Positions 18,458 to 28,023 are shown, numbered from the stretch's first letter. The stretch: DNA of 64,000 nucleotides from Paraburkholderia xenovorans LB400 (GCF_000013645.1 NC_007953.1:1178001-1242000); one strand, 5' to 3'. The notes: generated by a model not told the origin, from the letters alone. Program-made: numbers and translations.

Positions 18458-19631
18458 ACCTATTGTCACCAGCCAGCCGGTGCCGCGCCGCCGGCTCGTC
18501 ATCATCGGTGTGATCGGCATCGCCATTGCCATCACCGTGGTCGCGGCAGGCGTGACGCTGCGCGCCGTCGATGCCCGTAACCTCAAGTCGTGGACCAATG
18601 CCCAAACCGTCCCGACTGTCACCGTGATCCATCCGGTGAGCGCGGCGAACGGGCCGACGCTCGATCTGCCCTCGCATCTCGAAGCGTATTCGCGCGCGCC
18701 GATTTTTGCGCGCGTGAGCGGTTATCTGAAATCGTGGGACGCCGAAATCGGCACGCCCGTGAAGGCCGGACAACTGCTTGCGGTGATCGAATCGCCCGAA
18801 CTCGACCAGCAGTTACTGCAGGCGCGCGCGGACCTTGCCAGCGCGCAAGCCAATGCCGCGTTGGCCGGTACCACCGCGAAGCGCTGGCAGGCGCTGCTGG
18901 GCACCGACTCGGTCGCGCAGCAGGAAGTCGACGAACGTACCGGCGACTACACCGCGAAAAAAGCGGCCGTGGCGGCCGCGCAGGCCAACGTCGACCGGCT
19001 CCTCGCCACCAAGGGATTCGAGCGTATCGTCGCGCCCTTCGACGGCGTGGTAACCGCGCGCGACACGGACGTCGGCGCGCTCATCAATGCGGGCAGCGGC
19101 GGCGCCGGGCAGGAACTGTTTGTCGTCTCCGACGTAAAACGGCTGCGTGTGTATGTGCAGGTGCCGCAGAGTTTTGCGCCCGATGTACGGAGCGGCACGA
19201 CCGCCACCCTGACCGTGCCGGAATATCCGGGTCAGCGTTTTACCGCGCGCGTGGTCGCGTCGGCGGATTCGGTCAACGCGGCATCCGGCACGACGCTGGT
19301 TCAGTTACTGGTCGACAACAGCGACGGCAAGCTGTTGCCGGGCGGTTTCGCAAGCCTGCAGTTCAAGCTGCCGGTACAGCAGAACGCGGTCCGGGTTCCC
19401 GCCAGCGCGCTGGTGTTCGACGCGCATGGCCTGCGGGTCGCGACGCTCGGGGCGAACAACCAGGTCGTATTCAGGACGGTGACGATCAATCGCGATTTCG
19501 GCGACTCGGTCGAGATCGGCTCCGGACTCGACGCGACGGACCGTGTGATCGATACGCCGCCGGACGGGCTGGTCGACGGAGATCGCGTGCAACTCGCCAG
19601 TAGCGCGACCAAGGGGGGCGCCCATGGCTAG
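18447..19631 (+). CDS. RND periplasmic adaptor (membrane fusion protein)
   Basis: A 394-residue HlyD/AcrA-type adaptor. An N-terminal membrane anchor (VIIGVIGIAIAITVVAAGVT) is followed by a barrel-sandwich half (FARVSGYLKSWDAEIGTPVK, GQLLAVIESPELDQQL), an alpha-hairpin with repeated Ala/Gln, the second lipoyl half (IVAPFDGVVTARDTDVGALI) and a beta-barrel. The ATG at 18447 follows AGAAGGA and overlaps the transporter's 3' end by 11 bp. It bridges the RND pump and the outer-membrane channel encoded next. Confidence 0.93.
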   Translation: MSSEPIVTSQPVPRRRLVIIGVIGIAIAITVVAAGVTLRAVDARNLKSWTNAQTVPTVTVIHPVSAANGPTLDLPSHLEAYSRAPIFARVSGYLKSWDAEIGTPVKAGQLLAVIESPELDQQLLQARADLASAQANAALAGTTAKRWQALLGTDSVAQQEVDERTGDYTAKKAAVAAAQANVDRLLATKGFERIVAPFDGVVTARDTDVGALINAGSGGAGQELFVVSDVKRLRVYVQVPQSFAPDVRSGTTATLTVPEYPGQRFTARVVASADSVNAASGTTLVQLLVDNSDGKLLPGGFASLQFKLPVQQNAVRVPASALVFDAHGLRVATLGANNQVVFRTVTINRDFGDSVEIGSGLDATDRVIDTPPDGLVDGDRVQLASSATKGGAHG

Positions 19632-21102
19632 TATGAGCAGGATCGCCGCGGTAAAGCTTCCCGCGCTGCTGGCCAGCGTCTGCGCGCTCGCGGCGTGTTC
19701 CCTTGCGCCGGACTACCATGTGCCGACGGCGCCGGTCGCCGCGCAATACCACACAGTGGGACCGTGGGTCAACGCGCAGCCCGCGGACCAGTTAACGCGC
19801 ACCGACTGGTGGAATATCTATAACGACCCGCAACTCGACGATCTCGAACAGCGTCTGCTCGCGAACAATACCGATCTTGCCGCGTCCTACGCCCATTACC
19901 GGCAGGCCATGGCATTCGTCGATCAGGTCTCGTCGAATCTGTTCCCGCGGATCAGCGCGAGCGCGGTTCCGCAGCGTGACCGTCAGTCCGACACGCGGCC
20001 ATTGCGCGCCGGCGGGCCCGATTACTACAACTCGGCCACGCTCGGCGGCGAAATCGATTACGACCTCGATCTATGGGGCCGCGTGCGCGATTCCGTGGCG
20101 GCGGGCAAGGATGAAGCGCAGGCCACCCAGGCCGATCTTGCCTCCGCGCAACTGAGCCTGCAGGTTCAACTCGCCGACAGTTATATCCGCCTGCGCGGGC
20201 TGGACCAGCAAACCCGGTTGCTGACCGACACCGTCGCGGCGTACGCGCGCGCATTGGAACTGACGCAAACGCTGCATGGCGGAGGGATTGTTTCGGGGCT
20301 CGACGTATCGCGCGCGAGGACGCAGTTGTCGTCGACGAAATCGCAGCTGTCGCAGAACCTTGCACAGCGCGCGCTGATCGAGCACGCGATCGCCGAGCTG
20401 ATTGGCGCGTCCGCATCCGAATTCAGTCTGGCGCCGAAAACCGCATTGATCGCATTGCCGGTCATTCCGGTCGGCGTGCCGTCGACGTTGTTGCAACGAC
20501 GTCCGGATATCGCGGCCGCCGAGCGTCGCGTGGCGGAGGCAAATGCGAAGATCGGCGTGGCACGCGCCGCTTATTTCCCGTCCATTACGCTGAGCTTGCA
20601 AGGCGGCGTCCAGAGCGCCGCGTATGCCGGGTTGGTCAGCGCACCGAACATTTTCTGGGCGATCGGTCCGCAACTCGTGCAATACGTTTTCGACGGCGGC
20701 TTGCGCCGCGCGCAACTCGACTCGGCGAAAGCGGCCACCGACGAAGCGGGCGCGCGTTATCGCGGCGTCGTGCTGTCGGCGTTCCAGCAAATCGAAGACA
20801 ATCTTTCGCTGCTCCAGGACCTCGGCACCGCGCTTGACCAGCAGCGCGATGCCGACGATTCGGCGCAGCACGCCGTCGACCTGGCCTTGAACCGCTACCG
20901 GCAGGGCACGGTCGGCTATCTCGACGTGGTACAGGCGCAGACGGCGGCGCTCGATGCACAACGCGGCGTGCTCGATCTCCAGACCCGCTTGCTGAGCGCG
21001 AACGTGCAACTGGTCAAGGCGCTCGGCGGCGGCTGGTCGAGCCAGGAACTCGCGACCGCCGCGCATGCTCCAGCCCTGGTCGCAGCCCGCGGTTCACCAT
21101 GA
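19624..21102 (+). CDS. Outer-membrane efflux lipoprotein (NodT/OprM family)
   Basis: A 492-residue channel protein with a lipoprotein signal (LLASVCALAAC, Cys about 21) and the OprM-type mature start SLAPDYHVP. Two OEP repeats follow, including DWWNIYNDPQLDDLEQRLLA, VPSTLLQRRPDIAAAERRVA and YRQGTVGYLDVVQAQTAAL. It overlaps the adaptor gene by 8 bp and closes the tripartite pump operon. The last residues (AHAPALVAARGSP) are low-complexity. Confidence 0.94.
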   Translation: MASMSRIAAVKLPALLASVCALAACSLAPDYHVPTAPVAAQYHTVGPWVNAQPADQLTRTDWWNIYNDPQLDDLEQRLLANNTDLAASYAHYRQAMAFVDQVSSNLFPRISASAVPQRDRQSDTRPLRAGGPDYYNSATLGGEIDYDLDLWGRVRDSVAAGKDEAQATQADLASAQLSLQVQLADSYIRLRGLDQQTRLLTDTVAAYARALELTQTLHGGGIVSGLDVSRARTQLSSTKSQLSQNLAQRALIEHAIAELIGASASEFSLAPKTALIALPVIPVGVPSTLLQRRPDIAAAERRVAEANAKIGVARAAYFPSITLSLQGGVQSAAYAGLVSAPNIFWAIGPQLVQYVFDGGLRRAQLDSAKAATDEAGARYRGVVLSAFQQIEDNLSLLQDLGTALDQQRDADDSAQHAVDLALNRYRQGTVGYLDVVQAQTAALDAQRGVLDLQTRLLSANVQLVKALGGGWSSQELATAAHAPALVAARGSP

Positions 21103-21205
21103 AATTCGCCTTCGCGGTACCGATCCTGGAACGGTCCGAATATGCCGGTCTGTAGCACAGCCACAGCGGAAAGCCGAGCCAGACAAGGCGATGCTGGCCT
21201 GTCGA

Positions 21206-23407
21206 TCAGGGGTAAGTGATCTTGACGTTGCCCGAATCCAGTCTGCCCGCGGCAAATGTCGTCGATGGCTCGCCCGCCTGTTGCGCGCGGAGCTCGTGCG
21301 CCACGCCTTGCTGCATGGCAATGATGCGATCCGCGCTGCGGATGGTCTCCGGCCGGTGCGCAATGATGATCCGCGTGACCTCCATATTGCGGATCGCATC
21401 GTTGATCAGCCGTTCGCGATCCACGTCCAGGTGGCTTGTCGCTTCGTCGAGAATCAGAATTGACGGGTTGCGGTACAACGCCCGTGCAAGCAGGACGCGT
21501 TGGGCCTGACCACCGGAAAGCGACGATCCCATGTCGCCAACCAGGCTTTGATAACCCATCGGCATAGCCGTGATTTCGTCGTGAATCTGCGCGATTCGCG
21601 CCACTCTCTCGACTTGCGCGTAATCAGGATGGGTATCGAAAAAGCTGATGTTGTCGGCAATGGAACCGGCAAAGAGAATGTCGTCCTGCATGACCGAGCC
21701 AATCATGTCGCGGTAGCCAAGCATCCCCAGCTTTTTGATGTCCACGCCATCCACCCTGATTTCGCCTTTTTGCGGCATCAGGAGACCGAGCAGCAGTTTA
21801 GCCATGGTGGTTTTACCCTGGCCGGACGGGCCAATCAGTGCGACCGATTCCCCCGGCTCGACTGTGAACGAACAGTCTTTGATCACCCAGGGTTCCGTAT
21901 CAGCATAGCGGAAACGCAGGTTGGAGACTTCGATGCCGGGCGCACGGTCTTTGGCTTCTTCAACCAGGTTCGCGCGAGTGACGGACCCCTCCATGTTGCT
22001 TTCCGGTTCCGTGAGGACGATGTCGGCCAGACGCTCCCCATGCAGACGCAACATACGAATATCGATGACGGTGTCGATCAGGCCGGACGCGCGCGACGTA
22101 AATTGGTCAGCAAAGCTGATGAACGCCACCAGCATCCCGGCGGAGAACTCGTTCTGCAGGACCTGACGGGCGGCCAGCCAGATCAGCACCACGCGGCCGA
22201 TCCCCGAAATGACGCCTTGCAGCGTACTGAAGCTGATTGACAGGCGCTGGATGGCAATGCCCCGATTGGTCATATCGACCACGGAGTTCGTATAGGTAGC
22301 CACGCGTGCTTCCTGCTTGTTCCCGAGCTTGATCGTCTGAACGCCACGAATGGATTCCAGCAGTTGCGACTGCGCGCGTGCCGAATACGCGATCTGATCT
22401 TCATTGGCTCGCCGCAGCGGTCTGTAGGCAATCCACCGGATCAGCGCATAGACGGCAAACAGCCCAAGCACAAGCCACGTGAGCATGGGGCTATAGACGA
22501 ACAGCATCACGAGGGTAATGCTCGCCATCACGCCGTCCAGCAGCGTGCTGATAAAACGGGAAGTGAGCATGCTCTGGATCGTTCCGACCGAACCGAAGCG
22601 CGAAACAATATCTCCCATATGCCGCTGCTCGAAATACGACATCGGCAATTTCAGCAAATGCGAACAGACGCTTGCTGTCCACTGCACGCTCAACAGGCTG
22701 GAGAACCACGTTACGACCCAGGAACGTAGCGCCGCAATCGCATTCTGGAACACCACCAGCATCAGGAAACCGATGCCAAGCAGCGTCAGCAGATCCACGT
22801 CGGCGGATACCAGAACCTGGTCCATCACCCACTGCATATAGAAAGGCGAGATGATGCCGCACACCTCCAGGGCGGCGGAAATAAGCAGAACCTGTACAAA
22901 CGCCGAACGTATGCCGATTACGCCGCCGATAAGTTTAAGCATCGAGATCGACTGCTTTTCCGCAACCGGCTGGAACGACGCCGATGGCATCAGCTCGAGC
23001 GCAACGCCGGTAAATCCGCGCGATACCTCGTCCATCGGAATATCGCGAATGCCGCGCGCAGGATCATGCACCGTGATCTTGTCGCGCGAAACCTCCTTGA
23101 GCACGACAAAGTGATTCATCTCCCAATGGAGAATGCACGGACGATTCAGCTTTGCCAGATCATTCAGATCCAGCCGTAATGCCCGCGGCGTCAAGCCGAG
23201 CTGGTTGGACATCTGCATGATGTCATTCAGCGTGGCGCCTTTGAGCGACGTCGTGAAACGGCGCCGCAGGCTTGCCAGATCCATATCGTGGCCGAAGTAG
23301 TTGGCTATCATGCCAACACAAACCAGTCCGCACTCGGCGGCCTGAGTCTGCAACATCATCGGCAGACGGCGCTTCCAGCCGAAGCGCAATGCGTTCAGTG
23401 CTTTCAT
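21206..23407 (-). CDS. C39-peptidase ABC transporter for double-glycine peptides
   Basis: A 733-residue bacteriocin-type exporter. Residues 1-130 form a C39 protease: oxyanion Gln 20 and catalytic Cys 26 in QTQAAECGLVC, His 99 in EMNHFVVLKEV and Asp 115 in VHDPARG. A six-helix membrane domain (about 160-440) follows, then a nucleotide-binding domain with Walker A GPSGQGKTT, signature LSGGQAQRVLLARAL and Walker B ILILDEATSHLD. It should cleave leaders after Gly-Gly during export. It is the last gene of the tolC-hlyD-ABC operon whose start faces the candidate microcin at 26787, the obvious substrate. CvaB is the closest named type I could compare from memory. Confidence 0.95.
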   Translation of the reverse strand: MKALNALRFGWKRRLPMMLQTQAAECGLVCVGMIANYFGHDMDLASLRRRFTTSLKGATLNDIMQMSNQLGLTPRALRLDLNDLAKLNRPCILHWEMNHFVVLKEVSRDKITVHDPARGIRDIPMDEVSRGFTGVALELMPSASFQPVAEKQSISMLKLIGGVIGIRSAFVQVLLISAALEVCGIISPFYMQWVMDQVLVSADVDLLTLLGIGFLMLVVFQNAIAALRSWVVTWFSSLLSVQWTASVCSHLLKLPMSYFEQRHMGDIVSRFGSVGTIQSMLTSRFISTLLDGVMASITLVMLFVYSPMLTWLVLGLFAVYALIRWIAYRPLRRANEDQIAYSARAQSQLLESIRGVQTIKLGNKQEARVATYTNSVVDMTNRGIAIQRLSISFSTLQGVISGIGRVVLIWLAARQVLQNEFSAGMLVAFISFADQFTSRASGLIDTVIDIRMLRLHGERLADIVLTEPESNMEGSVTRANLVEEAKDRAPGIEVSNLRFRYADTEPWVIKDCSFTVEPGESVALIGPSGQGKTTMAKLLLGLLMPQKGEIRVDGVDIKKLGMLGYRDMIGSVMQDDILFAGSIADNISFFDTHPDYAQVERVARIAQIHDEITAMPMGYQSLVGDMGSSLSGGQAQRVLLARALYRNPSILILDEATSHLDVDRERLINDAIRNMEVTRIIIAHRPETIRSADRIIAMQQGVAHELRAQQAGEPSTTFAAGRLDSGNVKITYP

Positions 23408-23471
23408 GGTTCTCGATGCACCAACGGCATCAGTAAAGAGATTAGGAAATTAGTGCGCGTCATTGGTGCCA

Positions 23472-24731
23472 TTACAACGATGCACGTCGGCCAATGGCGA
23501 GCAAAGGTTCGAAGACCCACTCGATCAGGCGGCGATTTTCAAGCAGAATATCCGCCTCCAATGCCATGCCCGGCCGCAATATCTCGCTGTGACCGTATGT
23601 CATGATGTCCTGGCGATCCAGCGCCACGGTCACGCGATAATGCTGCTCCTGCACGTTGGACTGCCCCGTCATATTGGCGATCTCCAGAGGCGTCAATGCG
23701 GTGCGCGACAGTTCGACGATGCGGCCATACTGCTGTCCGAATTTCTGGTACGGATACGCCTGATACCGGAGAACGACACGGTCGCCTTCATGGATGAAGC
23801 CGATGGCCCGGCTTGGAACCATCAGTTGCGCTTCGAGCTCCGCCCCCTTGGGCAGCAGCGAAACCGCCGTTTGTCCGTTGCTGATAATCTGGCCCGGCTT
23901 GGCAAGCATCGCGGCCACGGTGGCCTCCTGCGGAGCGCGCAGGATCACCGCACGGCGCGATTCGTTTTCGATCATGGTCTGGTCGATATCGGCGAGTTTT
24001 CGCTCGATATCGTGGCGATGGTTCAACGAGTTGATCGGCAGCTCGCGCAGTTGCTGTCGAATCTGCGTGAGTTGCTGCTCCACATCCAGGCGCTGGCGTG
24101 CAAGGTCTTGCAGGCGCGCGCCCGCATCGATCACCACGCCTTCCTGCTGATCGACCTGACTGTTGGACGCGTAGCCCTCTTCCCGCATTTTCAGCAATTT
24201 GTCGAGTTGCGCCTGAGCCAGCTGGGCTTGCCGCTCGCGTTGCGACTTCTGCAAGCCGATCTGGGTCAACTGCGCCTGCAATGCCGTTGAACGCGCTTGC
24301 AGGCCACCACGCTCTTCACTGTTCAATTGCCGTTCGCCATTAAGGTCCATCTCCAGTCTGGAGCGCTGCAGCTTGAGTTGTTCCGCGATCGATTCACGCG
24401 TGCCGCCCATCTGGGTGGCCACTTCCGCCGAGATCACCATCAATTCGGTACCTTTTTCGACAGGCTGTCCCTCCTTGACCGACGTGCTGACGACCGTGCC
24501 ACTGATCGGCGGGCTGACATTCAACGCCCCCTTGGCGGGAAGCAACTGGCCCGCGACGCGCTCTCGCCTGGTGTAAGTGCCGAACAAAAGCAGCAAAACG
24601 ATGGTTAAGGTCAAGGCGGCAACAATGCTGATCACGAGCCACCGATACGGCGGCGTATACAACCTGACCGAACCCATCAGCTTGTATTTGTTGGCATCCA
24701 GGGCTTCCTGCCTGAAAAGTGAGTTAGCCAT
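23472..24731 (-). CDS. HlyD/CvaA-type membrane fusion protein
   Basis: A 419-residue adaptor with a short cytosolic N-terminus (MANSLFRQEALDANKYKLMG), one membrane helix (WLVISIVAALTLTIVLLLLF), then ERVAGQLLPAKGALNVSPP and SGTVVSTSVKEGQPVEKGTE as the first lipoyl half. Long alpha-hairpin segments rich in Gln/Leu/Arg (about 110-260) and a C-terminal barrel follow. The layout matches CvaA/colicin V secretion adaptors rather than RND adaptors. It is 64 bp upstream of the ABC transporter gene and 63 bp downstream of the TolC-like gene. Confidence 0.92.
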   Translation of the reverse strand: MANSLFRQEALDANKYKLMGSVRLYTPPYRWLVISIVAALTLTIVLLLLFGTYTRRERVAGQLLPAKGALNVSPPISGTVVSTSVKEGQPVEKGTELMVISAEVATQMGGTRESIAEQLKLQRSRLEMDLNGERQLNSEERGGLQARSTALQAQLTQIGLQKSQRERQAQLAQAQLDKLLKMREEGYASNSQVDQQEGVVIDAGARLQDLARQRLDVEQQLTQIRQQLRELPINSLNHRHDIERKLADIDQTMIENESRRAVILRAPQEATVAAMLAKPGQIISNGQTAVSLLPKGAELEAQLMVPSRAIGFIHEGDRVVLRYQAYPYQKFGQQYGRIVELSRTALTPLEIANMTGQSNVQEQHYRVTVALDRQDIMTYGHSEILRPGMALEADILLENRRLIEWVFEPLLAIGRRASL

Positions 24732-24794
24732 ACGAGAAGCTCTTCAAAAAAATGATCGTAACGAGGACGCCGACGAGGCTGCGGGCAGGAGATC

Positions 24795-26123
24795 TCATTC
24801 GGCGATCGGAGGCCGGCACGCCAGAGCGTCGACATTGGCCTTGTCCAGCGCGCCAAGCGCGACATCGAAGTCGAGATGCGACTTAAGGTATTTGTAGCGG
24901 GCGTCGGCGAGATCCCGTACGGCTTCGAAGTACTGCTGATCGGCGTTGAGCACATCGATACTGTTGCGCAGCCCGACGTCGCGGCCAAGCCGCGTCGATT
25001 TCACTTTGCTGTCGGCGGAGGACAGCACTTTTTCCTGGGCTCGCACAAGAGCGAGGCCGTTGATGATGCCGAGGTACGACACTCTGGCGCGTTGCCGTGC
25101 CTCGCGCAGCGCATCTTCCCGCGCGTCGAGCGCGGCGCGGTAGTGGTGGCTTGCTTCCCGTACCGAGGACAACTGTGCCCCGCCGGAAAACAGCGGTATG
25201 GTCACGCCGATGCCCACCATGGTGGATTTCGACTTCGAGTTCGTACCCAACAGGATGTCGCCTAACGTTTCTGGCCTGTTGTTGTGGCTCCAGCTACTGC
25301 CATAGCTCGCCTGGAAGGAGACAACCGGCAGATTGGAGCTGGCGGCGGACAGTTTGTCCACCTTGCTCTGCTCGACTTGCAGTTCCGCGCTGACGACATC
25401 GAGATTGTCCGCGGCCCGATCTTCCGCAGTGGCGGCGTCGACCGGTACGCCCGCAGGCATGCACGACCAGTTGAACGGCGTCAGGTCCTCGCTTCCAAGT
25501 CCCGTCAGGCGTCCAAAAGCCGTGCCCGCCGAATCAAGGTTGTTCTGCGCGCTGATTTCCCGCGCGCTGGCCTGGTCATAGTTGGCCTGCGCCTCGTCGA
25601 CGTCGGTGCGAGCCCCTTCCCCGATGGACAGGGCCATGGTCGCCTGCTTGAGTTGCTCTCCAAAGGTAGTCTTTGCGGCCTTCGCTGCCTGCAATACCTC
25701 TCGCTGGAACAGGACACCGAAGTAAGCGTTCGATACGTCGTAAATCAACTTCTGCCGGGCTTTGGCGAAGTCGATGTCCGCCTGCTCAGACAGTACTTTG
25801 CCTCGCTTGAACTCGGCTATCCTGGAGCCGTCGAAAATGGGCTGGACGACGCTGAAGGAATAGCCGTGCTTCCGGACTCCGGCGGCATAGGCCGCGCCAG
25901 GTTGGTCCTGTTTGCTGCCATGCGCTTCGAACTGCGCATTGGGAAGCAAGGCCGCGATGCCTTGCCAGCGCTTTTCGTGTCCGGCGGATTGCACGTTTCG
26001 CGCGCTGGATATACCGGAATCGTAGCCAAAGGCCGCATCGACCGCGTCGACCAGATCGACGCTCCCATGGGCAAGAACGGGAAATACCAGGCTGCAAAGC
26101 AGAAACGGTGTGGCAATTTTCAT
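24795..26123 (-). CDS. TolC-family outer-membrane channel of the peptide exporter
   Basis: A 442-residue protein with a signal peptide (PFLLCSLVFPVLAHGS) and two OEP-type repeats of long helices, for example GYSFSVVQPIFDGSRIAEFK, SNAYFGVLFQREVLQAAKAA and GVTIPLFSGGAQLSSVREAS. It resembles TolC/PrtF/HasF-type channels of type I secretion and is distinct from the NodT-type lipoprotein at 19624. It is the first gene of the export operon. Having a private TolC in the operon makes the three genes a self-contained type I secretion set. Confidence 0.9.
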   Translation of the reverse strand: MKIATPFLLCSLVFPVLAHGSVDLVDAVDAAFGYDSGISSARNVQSAGHEKRWQGIAALLPNAQFEAHGSKQDQPGAAYAAGVRKHGYSFSVVQPIFDGSRIAEFKRGKVLSEQADIDFAKARQKLIYDVSNAYFGVLFQREVLQAAKAAKTTFGEQLKQATMALSIGEGARTDVDEAQANYDQASAREISAQNNLDSAGTAFGRLTGLGSEDLTPFNWSCMPAGVPVDAATAEDRAADNLDVVSAELQVEQSKVDKLSAASSNLPVVSFQASYGSSWSHNNRPETLGDILLGTNSKSKSTMVGIGVTIPLFSGGAQLSSVREASHHYRAALDAREDALREARQRARVSYLGIINGLALVRAQEKVLSSADSKVKSTRLGRDVGLRNSIDVLNADQQYFEAVRDLADARYKYLKSHLDFDVALGALDKANVDALACRPPIAE

Positions 26124-26786
26124 AACAAGCTTAATCAGTCGCGCCTTGGGTCTAGCATGGTTTTAAATGGGGTATTGGGAGGGGCTATCGCACGGCAATA
26201 TTCGGGCCGCCCGACAGGAAGAATTGAAATCGAACCGGGAAAGCTGAAATCAACCAACTTGCAAAGTTTTACAGGCTGGCGACGGTCTTCAAATAGCTAT
26301 CCATCCATTCTGGCGCTGCCTTTCGGATCCGGCAGAACGCCCGTCCGTCCGCGCGTGCTGGTTGCCAATTGCTAACGAGGCGAGATTCGAAGCGTTGCGC
26401 CCGCATGACCGGCTTCCGGCGAATGGGGTTGTCTGCGTTCTGGTTTGGAGGGCGCGACGGCGGTGTCGTTGCGGTTGTCGCGGCTTTGGTTTGCGGTCGG
26501 TGTTTCCGGTGCGCGGCAATTGCATGGAACCAATATGCGCAAATCCGTGCCCGCTGAATTTGGACGTTCAGCGATAGGCGCGCCAGGTTTGCATTGCCAC
26601 AATTCTCATTCGTCGTAGATGAGGTACATGTAAAACAGATTCGCGCCGGCAATGGCTCGCGTCTGATTGAGCGTGCATCTGCGTACGACCGCTTCCCGTC
26701 CGGTAATACGGACAGGAATATTAAAGTGCCGGCTGCTATTGACGCCGGATTGACTAGTTCTATTTATCTTTTTTAAGAGTATTGAA
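26124..26786. other. Divergent intergenic region between the peptide export operon and the microcin-like gene
   Basis: About 660 bp with no convincing gene. Promoters for both directions must lie here. A 127-codon minus-strand frame (26269-26652) is rich in Arg/Gln/Pro/Asn, has no recognised family and runs over the region; I treat it as doubtful although an unusual immunity protein cannot be excluded. The bases just before 26787 are AT-rich. Confidence 0.4.
26739..26780 (+). promoter_or_regulatory. Possible promoter and ribosome site of the microcin-like gene
   Basis: TTGACG at 26739-26744 is followed after 16 bp by TATTTA at 26761-26766, a fair sigma-70 pair. TTAAGAG at 26774-26780 lies 6 bp before the ATG and would serve as ribosome site. 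The implied leader would be very short, so an upstream promoter is also possible. Confidence 0.35.
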
Positions 26787-27131
26787 ATGCGTGAATTGAC
26801 TTCGTATGAACTGCAAGCCGTGTCGGGTGGCGACTTCTTTAGTGATCTCGGCAATGCCTTTACCGCAGTGACAAACGTTGTTGCGTCGGCAACGGTGGGT
26901 GCCCTGTGGGGCGGCGGTATCGGCTCCACCATGGGCGGCCGTTACGGCGCGACGGCAGGTGGCTGGGGCTTCAGTGCTATCTCGGCTGGCGTGGCCCTGA
27001 TTTTCGGTGGGGTTCTTGGCGCTGCGGTGGGTGCCGCTACCGGCGCCGTTATCGGCGATGCAAAAGTCATGATCGACAAAGCTGTCGAGTTCACCTCGAT
27101 CCTGTTTGGCCCGGGCTCGAACATCGCCTAA
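26787..27131 (+). CDS. Candidate class II microcin/bacteriocin precursor with double-glycine leader
   Basis: A 114-residue precursor. Residues 1-15 (MRELTSYELQAVSGG) are a classic double-glycine leader, close to the colicin V leader pattern M-R-x-L-T-x-x-E-L-x-x-V-S-G-G. The 99-residue core starts DFFSDLGNAF, has no Cys, and is dominated by Gly/Ala/Val with GxxxG-like helix-packing motifs (GALWGGGIGSTMGGRYG, GGVLGAAVGAATGAVIG). The end (FTSILFGPGSNIA) is not the Ser-rich tail of siderophore microcins. It has its own strong terminator and faces a complete C39-ABC/HlyD/TolC export operon. Membrane pore formation is a reasonable inference; activity and target are unknown. No immunity gene was identified. 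Confidence 0.85.
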   Translation: MRELTSYELQAVSGGDFFSDLGNAFTAVTNVVASATVGALWGGGIGSTMGGRYGATAGGWGFSAISAGVALIFGGVLGAAVGAATGAVIGDAKVMIDKAVEFTSILFGPGSNIA

Positions 27132-27183
27132 GCATGTCGGTCCAGTCCAAGGCATGAAATGAGCGCTTCATGCCATGTTGGAT

Positions 27184-27231
27184 GGCGGCGGGGGGTTGGC
27201 ACGTTGGGTGCTGATCCCCCGCCGCCTTTTT
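27184..27231 (+). terminator. Rho-independent terminator of the microcin-like gene
   Basis: GGCGGCGGGGG at 27184-27194 pairs perfectly with CCCCCGCCGCC at 27216-27226 around a loop of about 21 bases, followed at once by TTTTT. It lies 53 bp after the stop and ends a monocistronic transcript. Confidence 0.9.
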
Positions 27232-27483
27232 AGGTGGTGCCATCATGCACCGTTGAGGCGCGACGTCATTCCGCGATGATCACCCGGTATTTCACGGTAT
27301 TGCTTACGGGATGTATCCGGAGCGTTGGATGTGAAGCCGCCCGGGAATCACCGCCCGCTGTTGACACGCTCGCGGCAACGCAGCACGGCATTATGCTTTT
27401 CCAGCCGACATGAACGGCCTTTCCTCGTCGCCCACATCGGCGACCGAGCGCGGAGTTCGTCTGAAATCGCAGAGGCCAACGGG
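27232..27483. other. Region between the microcin terminator and an IS3 remnant, nothing assigned
   Basis: About 250 bp where an immunity gene might be expected. I find no small hydrophobic frame with a ribosome site. The plus-strand frame that crosses it (27325-27633) runs into the antisense of the IS3 remnant and looks spurious. Confidence 0.35.
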
Positions 27484-28010
27484 TTAAGCCGCGATCTGAT
27501 TCAAATGGGCGCGCGGCGTAAATGCGGCAGGCGATTCGTAACAGAGATAAGCCTGCGTCCGTTGCCGGTTATAGAAGATCTCGATGTATTCGCTGAGCGC
27601 TGCCGTGCCTGCTCGCGCGCGGCGAAGCATTGATTGCGACCCGCGATCGGTAGGATAAATCAGGCCCTCAGGCGGTCGTCTGGACGCGACGGCGCGAAAC
27701 AGGTCCGCCGGCCCAGATTTTCCGTCATTCGCTCGCTCGTCGCGTAGCTGACCATCTCGCCACTGTACAGGTCCTTCAGCGAGATACAGTCATCGGGCGC
27801 GATACAACGTAATGTCGCCGCACCGGACCTGATTGAGCGCTGTCGCCGGGAAGTTGTGGCTCAGCATCTGCAGATTCGGCGCGACAGCGCAGGTCGTGCT
27901 TCGACTGGATCGTGGCCATGACCCGGCGTTTCTGCTTACAGCGCAGTCCCGGTTTCTTGCGTTGCCGCCTGATTCCATAAACGCCGGTTCGGACGCCACG
28001 TTCCTCGAGA
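27484..28010 (-). pseudogene. Decayed IS3-family transposase (OrfB) remnant
   Basis: The minus strand encodes the OrfB C-terminus LSEYIEIFYNRQRTQAYLCY, then ESPAAFTPRAHLNQIAA and a stop at 27484. In other frames further upstream come GVYGIRRQRKKPGLRCKQ, KRRVMATIQSKHDLRC and PMTVSR, which fit the DNA-binding and catalytic core of IS3 OrfB with several frameshifts and stops. It sits between the microcin locus and the 3' end of the fimbrial operon. Confidence 0.75.
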
Positions 28011-28023
28011 CTTTAATTTCCCG

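Noticed and set aside
26269..26652. 127-codon minus-strand frame upstream of the microcin-like gene, as an immunity protein
   Set aside because: Arg/Gln/Pro-rich, no hydrophobic helices, no good ribosome site, and two other frames are also open here. It is kept only as a remote possibility.
27325..27633. Plus-strand ORF after the microcin terminator as an immunity or accessory gene
   Set aside because: Its 3' half is antisense to clear IS3 OrfB sequence and it has no ribosome site or family strings.
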